Below, piece after piece: positions 57,655 through 64,000 of a stretch of DNA of 64,000 bases. Within the stretch, counting starts at the first letter, position 1. Each line of letters begins with the position of its first letter. The stretch is from positions 577,501 through 641,500 of the forward strand of contig JARFJB010001979.1 in NCBI GenBank assembly GCA_036346205.1. The letters run 5' to 3'. The notes beneath the pieces are model-generated. The model was not told the origin of the DNA. It was given only the letters and a program-made list of their open reading frames with translations, and did not search any database. Both the position numbers and the translations under genes were made by a program. The stretch comes from Vesta saturnalis. Taxonomy: Eukaryota > Arthropoda > Insecta > Coleoptera > Lampyridae.

Positions 57655-57918
57655 CTATAGGAATATTTTTATAGATGTAATTATAAAGTTATACATCCAC
57701 ATACCTTGTATTTTCCTATATTGCGACAATCTGACAACAATGTGCTTCTGCACTACGCCAAAAATGGTAAAGGTACCTGTAATTTCGTCACTCACCTGTA
57801 CAAATACAATCTGTTTAGTTCGAGTCACGATTGGCAGAGGGCTAACGGCTAGAGCCCTCACGCGGACGTGACTGTATTTCTGATACGTAATTTCCGTAAA
57901 CTTACATCTCTTTACATT
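57655..57918 (-). CDS. Open frame shared by both arms, left copy
   Basis: About 85 codons are open, including VRALAVSPLPIVTRTKQIVF, then VQVSDEITGTFTIFGVVQKH and MWMYNFIITSIK. The right-arm copy (60924-61193) keeps the frame with one or two residue changes and a different C-terminus after a one-base change. There is no good Met start (GTG at 57861) and no domain I recognise. A CAG/GTGAGT donor-like site lies inside, so it may instead be an exon-intron junction. Confidence 0.3.
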   Translation of the reverse strand, partial: NVKRCKFTEITYQKYSHVRVRALAVSPLPIVTRTKQIVFVQVSDEITGTFTIFGVVQKHIVVRLSQYRKIQGMWMYNFIITSIKIFL

Positions 57919-57941
57919 CTATTACTCTTTGCTATTACATT

Positions 57942-58690
57942 AAAAAATTGAATGCCGAAATCATATACTGCGAAACTTTTGTCAAAAAATAAAGGACCTT
58001 ACTAAGAGACCCAAAGTAGACGCCATAGTTAAATAGGTTAAATAGGTAGGTGCGGTAAAACACAGAAAGCAAGAAAGTTTTCCACTAGCTAAAAAGATAG
58101 AACATTTACGACACGATATAATTAATGGACCACGACCTGTACTTGGTGATCATAAAAACTGCATGAAAAACGGAAATCTAAAATATTTTTGCAAAGGACA
58201 AAAACTTGGTGAATGTAACATTAATCACAAATTAAAAAGTTCCCCAATTTTCGAAGAATTTCAGAGTGCACTCATGCGTGTTGCAAACAATTCTGCAAGT
58301 TTGCTGCATGATGTAGACAATAATAGTGTTGAGAATTATAACTCGATTGCGAATAAGTTAGTGGGTGGAAAAAGAATAAATTTTTCCTTACGTGGTTCTT
58401 ATGAAACTAGGTGTAGGGCAGCAGCCATTTCTTATAATAACCGAGGTGCTTTTGTTGACATTGTATTACAGCAGTTTTCACATGAAGAAGTTGGCAGATT
58501 AACTAAAGAATATGCAAAGAATGTAAGAAAGAGGATTCACAAAATTTCAAAGAGAAGAACATGTGTTTTTAACGCAGATAGTGATTACGGTGCTGTCATA
58601 GACAATGTAAAAGATAAAAGTGAAATTTCCTTTCTACATGTAAATCCTATTGTTATGATTACTTTTTTTCAAACAGGTCAAATGAAATGA
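57942..58690 (+). pseudogene. Mutator-like transposase, second half (left arm, truncated)
   Basis: From 57942 the frame reads IECRNHILRNFCQKIKDLTK, RPKVDAIVK, then two stops in a TTAAATAGG duplication. KHRKQESFPLAKKIEHLRHD follows, then an intact frame from 58163: LKYFCKGQKLGECNI, NNSVENYNSIANKLVGGKR, INFSLRGSYETRCRAAAISY and VRKRIHKISKRRTCVF. This is the second half of the Mutator-like protein whose first half is at 52979-53938. Homology stops at 58624 (KDKSE) with unrelated sequence after it, so the YqaJ part is missing here. Confidence 0.85.
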
Positions 58691-59596
58691 GATGAAATTT
58701 AAAAACAAGAAAGCTCTGTCAAAGTATGTTCATAAAACCGCAGTGGGCGGTCCAGCCTCGTAAAGGATTTCGAGAAATACCTAGATAATCTTTTGCTACT
58801 GGTTGTCAAGTTACCTGACTCGTTAAACCCTCGTTATTTTATAGAAAGTTAAATGTAATGTTGGTTGCCTAAATTTACTTTAATTATTGTTAAACAATGA
58901 GATAATGAGAAATGATAGAAGAAAATGCCCATCGTACCGTACTAGATTATGTCAATACCTACACGTTACTATAAAATATACTTCAATTACTATAAAGATA
59001 ACTTAACTGTGATGTATAATAGTCTTATCTTATTTTATTAATTACACCTAAAGGTTTTAATTACATACAACATTTCATCGTAGCGGAGATATATAATACA
59101 CTCAAAATCATTCTAATAATTGGAATGGTTTCCAAGATTATTAGTAACTATTTAAACAAGTTTTAAAAATTGAACCTTTTGTTAAATATTTCATTAAGTA
59201 CCCTAGAGCCTTAAGCCTTAATGTTAATAAATAATAACAATTAAAACCAATTTTTGTACATAATCTATGTGCAATTTTGGGTTAATGAACCGGCAATAAA
59301 TGAAGATTTAAACATTTATTTAATTAAAATTAACAATTTTTAAAGTTCAATGTATCATCTACATGTGGTAACCTAGCATTGACATGACATGATTTAGTAT
59401 TATAAATCATTTTATACATGTTAGCACAATAATGAAATAAAAAACAATTTTTGATGAACTTATACGTTTGGTATAAAATTTTACTGTGTCTTTATATATT
59501 AAATCCCGAATGGGCATTCCTCTGGCCTGTCTGGAATCAATAATTTCAGGCAATAACGCTAATAAATAAAATTTAATTAACTGTTCCTACATATTT
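58691..59596. other. Spacer of the inverted duplication, no gene
   Basis: AT-rich DNA unique to the centre of the palindrome. I see no coding motif. It joins the end of the left Mutator-like fragment to the 3' end of the minus-strand copy. Confidence 0.5.
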
Positions 59597-60895
59597 TTAA
59601 GCCAAAACTATGATCGTATTGAATTTTTCTACATCCATATCCACATTTGTATAAACTACAAAATAACAATATCGTTTTTGGGCAATATGCATTTGTCCCT
59701 GAATCTGATACATGTAGTTGTGATTTCGTTTTAATTTAATTTGAACGCCATTGTCCGCCCAAACTTTTTCACAATAAATAATTAATTTATTTTCTATGGC
59801 TTCTTCTATTTTATAGTTTCTTGCGGAATACGGACATTTCACTTCAAGAATTCTATCGTGATCTATGAGTCCGTCAGGAGATGCGCCCATGAAAGGATAT
59901 TCTGCATCTACAAAATTCCAGATTCTCTAACGTCTAGATTGGTTATCTTGATAAACATATCCTTCGCATGAACTTCAGTTCTAATACCATGTTCCATTGT
60001 TTTTGATTTTATTGGTAACTTGTTTAGCAAGGCTTTTACTAGATTTTTAGTGTTAGTATTTTGTCTCATTTTGCAAATTGTTCCAAAGTTACTAGCAGTT
60101 ATTCTATTAGCCCTTTCTTCTTGCCAGGTAGGATTTGAATGTTGACCTATCATGTTATTAAATATTTTGTCCCGATTAATGTTTTTAAGTTCGATTAAAA
60201 ATTTATTTTTAGCCACTGCAAGTTCGTATTCACTTTTATCTTTTACATTGTCTATGACAGCACCGTAATCACTATCTGCGTTAAAAACACATGTTCTTCT
60301 TTTTGAAATTTTGTGAATCCTCTTTCTTACATTCTTTAGTGAATCTGCCCACTTCTCCATGTGAAAACTGCTGTAATACAATGTCAACAAAAGCACCTCG
60401 GTTATTATAAGAAATGGCTGCTGCCCTACACCTAGTTTCATAAGAACCACGTAAGGAAAAATTTATTCTTTTTCCACCCACTAACTTATTCACAATCGAG
60501 TTATAATTCTCAACACTATTATTGTCTACATCATGCAGCAAACTTGCAGAATTGTTTGCAACACGCATGAGTGCACTCTGAAATCCTTCGAAAATTGGGG
60601 AACTTTTTAATTTGTGATGAATGTTACATTCACCAAGTTTTTGTCCTTTGCAAAAATATTTTAGATTTCCGTTTTCCATGCAGTTTTCATGATCACCAAG
60701 TACATGTCGTGATCCATTAATTATATCGTGTCGTAAATGTTCTATCTTTTTAGCTAGTGGAAAACTTTCTTGCTTTCTGTGTTTTACCGCACCTACCTAT
60801 TTAACCTATTTAACTATGGCGTCTACTTTGGGTCTCTTAGTAAGGTCCTTTATTTTTTGACAAAAGTTTCGCAGTATATGATTTCGGCATTCAAT
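59597..60895 (-). pseudogene. Mutator-like transposase second half with YqaJ exonuclease domain
   Basis: The minus strand starts at IECRNH (60895) and repeats the left-arm protein through YFCKGQKLGECNI and GKRINFSLRGSYETRCR. It has an 11-base deletion near 60325 that shifts frame, and the same two upstream stops as the left arm. Unlike the left copy it continues: YELAVAKNKFLIEL, TWQEERANRITASNFGTICK, then after a one-base loss near 59925 FVDAEYPFMGASPDGLIDHD, ILEVKCPYSARN and NYMYQIQGQMHIAQKRYCYF. GASPDGL, the Glu-x-Lys in LEVKCP and Gln in QIQGQ are the hallmarks of YqaJ/lambda-exonuclease-like nucleases. These follow the Mutator-like domain in a group of insect proteins. The stop is near 59597. 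Confidence 0.88.
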
Positions 60896-60923
60896 TTTTT
60901 AATGTAATAGCAAAGAGTAATAG

Positions 60924-61193
60924 AATGTAAAGAGATGTAAGTTTACGGAAATTACGTATCAGAAATACAGTCACGTCCGCGTGAGGGCTCTAGCCGTTAG
61001 CCCTCTGCCAATCGTGACTCGAACTAAACAGATTGTATTTGTACAGGTGAGTGACGAAATTACAGGTACCTTTACCATTTTTGGCGTAGTGCAGAAGCAC
61101 ATTGTTGTCAGATTGTCGCAACATAGGAAAATACAAGGTATGTGGATGTATAACTTTATAATTACATCTATAAAAAATATTCCTATAGTTTAG
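60924..61193 (+). CDS. Open frame shared by both arms, right copy
   Basis: Right-arm counterpart of 57655-57918, about 90 codons open from NVKRCKFTEITYQKYSHV to NIPIV. Coding status is uncertain for the same reasons. Conservation of the frame alone is weak evidence, because the arms are nearly identical DNA. Confidence 0.3.
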   Translation, partial: NVKRCKFTEITYQKYSHVRVRALAVSPLPIVTRTKQIVFVQVSDEITGTFTIFGVVQKHIVVRLSQHRKIQGMWMYNFIITSIKNIPIV

Positions 61194-61960
61194 TTGGAAA
61201 AAAGTTCGTAATTAAGAAAGTATAAGCATAGTAATGATAAAAATTATTTCTCAACATTTAATAAAAATAAAAATACCCAAAGTCTGCTACAACAAATTTG
61301 TTTAAATAACTATAATTGTTTCGGACCTATGCCTTTATCTTAAATAAATAAATAAATTGATGATCAAAATGGATCAATTTAATTATTCTTTATTTGTGTT
61401 TGAAGTATGGAAAATTAATAAAAAAAATAATAGCTAACATGTCAAATTTACCATTATTGGGGTACCGACTTAAAATTAATTAAGTGTTTGCTGTCGAAAG
61501 GAAAATCATTCAATAATTATTATATCAAAGAGTATACTCTTTGATTATATATTAGGAATTTTAACAAACGGGTGGCATATTAGCTACTTCCCAATCAGCA
61601 AAGAAATAGATATTTAAATAACGTTTCATAAATATTAAAACTGCAAGTAAGTAGGTTATAAATAGTCATAAGAAAATGTTTTCATTGTAATATTTTAAAA
61701 ATCACTATAATATGTTTTTGCCACTTGGCCACTTTATCTCAAGCGAAGCTCGCCCTTCTTTCTATACCTGCTACGCAAAACAAAAGAACAGGATGTCATA
61801 CAGGTATTGCGGCAAGGTCATAAAACAAGTTCAATTGTTCTTCAGTTATGACTTGCTGCATTTTTGCTATCTTTCCGTCTTTTACGAAAATATTCATTTT
61901 CATTCCGTAGTAAAATAAATTGTGTGCTTTTAATTGATTCTTTTGAAATACATGTATGTA

Positions 61961-61998
61961 GCCGAAATAGCTCAGTTGAGAGAGCGTTAGACTAAAGT
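61961..61998 (+). other. 5' half of tRNA-Phe, abutting the THAP start codon (right)
   Basis: Identical to the left-arm copy (56846-56883), in mirror orientation, with the ATG of the THAP exon at 61999. See the left copy. Confidence 0.85.
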
Positions 61999-64000
61999 AT
62001 GGCTTCTAACTCGTGCGTGTACATTAACTGCGAGCGAACTGCAAACCCACAACGACTTAAGTTTCTTTCGTTTTCCAACAGAAAAGTTTAGGCGGAATAT
62101 ATGGTTAGCGAATTGTGGAAATTCTAATCTTTTTTCTGTATCTGAGGACCAATTACGTGAAAAAAAAGTGTGTGCCATGCATTTTAGCGACGATCAATTT
62201 ATGAATCCTCTAAAAATAGACTTATTCATAGTGCTGTCCTGTTAAATTACAAAATCGGCGAAATTAGCGAAATCGTCATTCCAGAACAAAGCTTGCCCAT
62301 ATCACCTACAAAATTAACGTTAAAACGAGAAAATGCTCCAAAAGTTTACGGTAAATCGCCGTTTTATTCAGAGAAAATAGTTACTCAATCATCTCCAAGT
62401 GTACTTGATGGCAATATTTCTTTGGTTGCAGAAACTAACATTTCACAAGATTCTTCTTTAGTGAAGGTAAGTTAATTAAACATAAATTTGGTATATTGAG
62501 TATCAAGTAAGTGACGACGGCTATAGCGAAGTCTCTGATTTGGCCGGAGGCCGGTACAACTTAAATGTTCGTGATGCTCATACTCTTTTTGGTCGATTGT
62601 ATTAGATTTACCACAATTGAAATTATTTAACTTCTACTAAATAAACGAAAAGTCAAAAGTGACGTTTATATTTCGTTAAGTCCAACTTGTCAATAAGACA
62701 TTTGTATAAATTTTACATGGCCAAGATGTTAAAACCTCTTTAGTAATGAAATAAACTAAATGTAAAAATAAAAACACAAAATTCAATATTTTAACTTCCA
62801 CGTTGACATCAAAGAGAAACATTTCATGGCAACTTTTCTGAAACATGTACAATAGGCACAATTTTTATATATTATTTGTTGACTGTTTTACAAATGATGT
62901 TATCCGCAGGCTTGGATCGAAATGCCATCACCCACCAAACGTAGAAAACGATCAAATTCAACTGTATTACATCACAAAATTGCAAAATTACGTAAAAGGT
63001 AGTTGCAAAAATTCAAGTATTCATCGGCTGCAAAAAGATTTACGACAAAAGAAAGTCCTCTAAGTGTGCTTAACCTAAAATCAAAAAGTGTTCGAGTTTT
63101 GTTAATATGCAACTTTTCCATAAAAACCAACCTTGGACATATGAAGAAAAGGAACTTGCTTTGAATATGTACCATAAATCTCCAGCATTATATCTCTTTA
63201 TGAGACAGAAATTACAATTTACACTTCCATCAAAATCTACGATAGTTTCTTGGTTGCGGTTAGACCAATTAAACACAGGGACCAACACTGAGCTTTTTAC
63301 AAAGCTGGCCGTTAAGGTGAAAACTATGACTAATGATCAAAGGCAAAGGCTAATCTTAACGATTATTTCCATTCTACAACTGTGGGACGACTTGAAACAA
63401 GAAGGGTATCAATTTTATTGACCAGTCGTTTGAATCAGGATCCACTGGAAAATCTGTTTGCAGTGCTGCGTTACAGAGGTCATTCTTCCAACCCTACGGC
63501 TAAAGCATTTCGTCAAGCCCTACAGTTCAATATGCTTGTCAAATTACAACATCCCACTGAAAATTCTAATTGCGAAATTGATGAGGATAGTGTGGTGAAC
63601 TTAGTGGATGTAGATGGATGTTTAGGAAAAATTCCGACCAAGATTTCGTTAATAAAGACGTAACTGAGGACTGTAATACGGATAATGATGAAAATGAATC
63701 TGACGCTGAAACAGTAGTAATTGAAAACTACACAAATGCAAACTTAGAAACTTGTGCTGTTGTGTACTTTGCTGGCTATGTGGTTTATAAAACACTGAAG
63801 CGTTTCACGTGTGAGAATTGTGCTAGTATGTGCAGCGACGCTAATTTAAATCCAAGTGAACTTCTTATAGTCCAAAAGGATTTCAGTGCTGGAGAATGCA
63901 TTTCACATTTAAAAAGGCCATCTAGTGTAGTGATAAAAATAGTAACAATATTGCTTGAAAACTTTGAACTTTACTTCAAAAATAAACCATCCTGCAAAGG
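61999..64000 (+). pseudogene. P-element-like transposase with THAP domain, right copy (partial)
   Basis: Exon 1 (61999-62466) matches the left copy but has lost two bases near 62039 and one near 62214, so the THAP frame is broken. The donor GTAAGT at 62467 and acceptor TATCCGCAG ending at 62909 are kept. In exon 2 the HTH frame is intact from 63107 (PWTYEEKELALNMYHKSPAL) and runs through TNTELFTKLAVKVKTMTNDQ without the left arm's shift. A one-base loss near 63418 breaks the frame before SRLNQDPLENLFAVLRYRGH, and another change lies near 63630. The internal catalytic-core deletion is the same as in the left copy. The gene continues beyond the window. Confidence 0.88.

Larger units (their letters stand above)
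54842..58624. repeat. Left arm of a large inverted duplication
   Basis: Mirror positions sum to about 118,840: THAP start 56845 with 61999, exon 2 acceptor 55924 with 62910, open frame 57655 with 61193, Mutator-like Met 58163 with 60679. Identity ends inward at 58624/60226, after GATAAAAGTGAA. Outward, position 54842 pairs with the last base of the window, so the arm is at least 3.8 kb. Arms differ by scattered substitutions and small indels. Confidence 0.95.
60226..64000. repeat. Right arm of a large inverted duplication (runs off the window)
   Basis: Mirror image of 54842-58624. Sequence at 63981-64000 (AATAAACCATCCTGCAAAGG) is the inverse complement of 54842-54861, so the arm continues past the window edge. 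Confidence 0.95.

Noticed and set aside
61961..62060. Complete tRNA-Phe gene, perhaps with an intron
   Set aside because: A TCTAA that could close the anticodon stem follows the ATG, but there is no T-arm, box B or acceptor 3' strand. The sequence after it encodes the THAP finger.

Overview
The window looks like nuclear DNA of an insect. It is AT-rich, intron-rich and crowded with decayed eukaryotic transposons: piggyBac, hAT, several Tc1/mariner types, a P-element-like THAP transposase, a Mutator-like/YqaJ element, a Crypton, gypsy LTR elements, a jockey/I-type non-LTR family and tRNA-derived SINEs. There are no bacterial-style operons. I cannot name the species from the sequence.

Only one host gene is supported, on the + strand. 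It has a large low-complexity Pro/Gln/Ser-rich internal exon (11813-12996), then a roughly 30 kb intron, a short exon (43329-43384), a zinc-binding exon (43932-44039) and a last exon (49866-49931). The last two exons together form a C-terminal MYND zinc finger. A 3' UTR follows, with a polyadenylation signal near 50667. Its first exons are not identified, and one splice junction (43384/43932) needs a non-obvious donor to stay in frame.

Layout. 1-11.8 kb: fragments of piggyBac (-), a ZMYM1-like hAT (-), a reverse transcriptase (-), three Tc1/mariner-type transposases (+) and copy A of a non-LTR family. 12.9-43.3 kb (the big intron): copy B of that family inside a diverged tandem array, an 890 bp palindrome, a Tc1/mariner element inserted at the exact centre of a palindromic MITE, a gypsy element (-), copy C with a fold-back end, a Crypton recombinase pseudogene (-), a gypsy gag/protease fragment (+), a Mutator-like fragment (-), a mariner, and a 342 bp tandem duplication. 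44-49.9 kb (last intron): copy D, another Tc1/mariner-type fragment and two adjacent hairpins.

52.9-64 kb, outside the host gene, is the most unusual part. A Mutator-like transposase gene that ends in a YqaJ-type exonuclease domain is intermingled with a P-element-like THAP transposase gene. A large inverted duplication covers both, with arms 54842-58624 and 60226 to beyond 64000 and a 1.6 kb spacer. In both arms a 38-nt copy of the 5' half of tRNA-Phe abuts the THAP start codon with no gap. Both arms share some inactivating lesions and differ in others. This suggests duplication of already decayed DNA followed by divergence. None of the transposon genes in the window appears intact.
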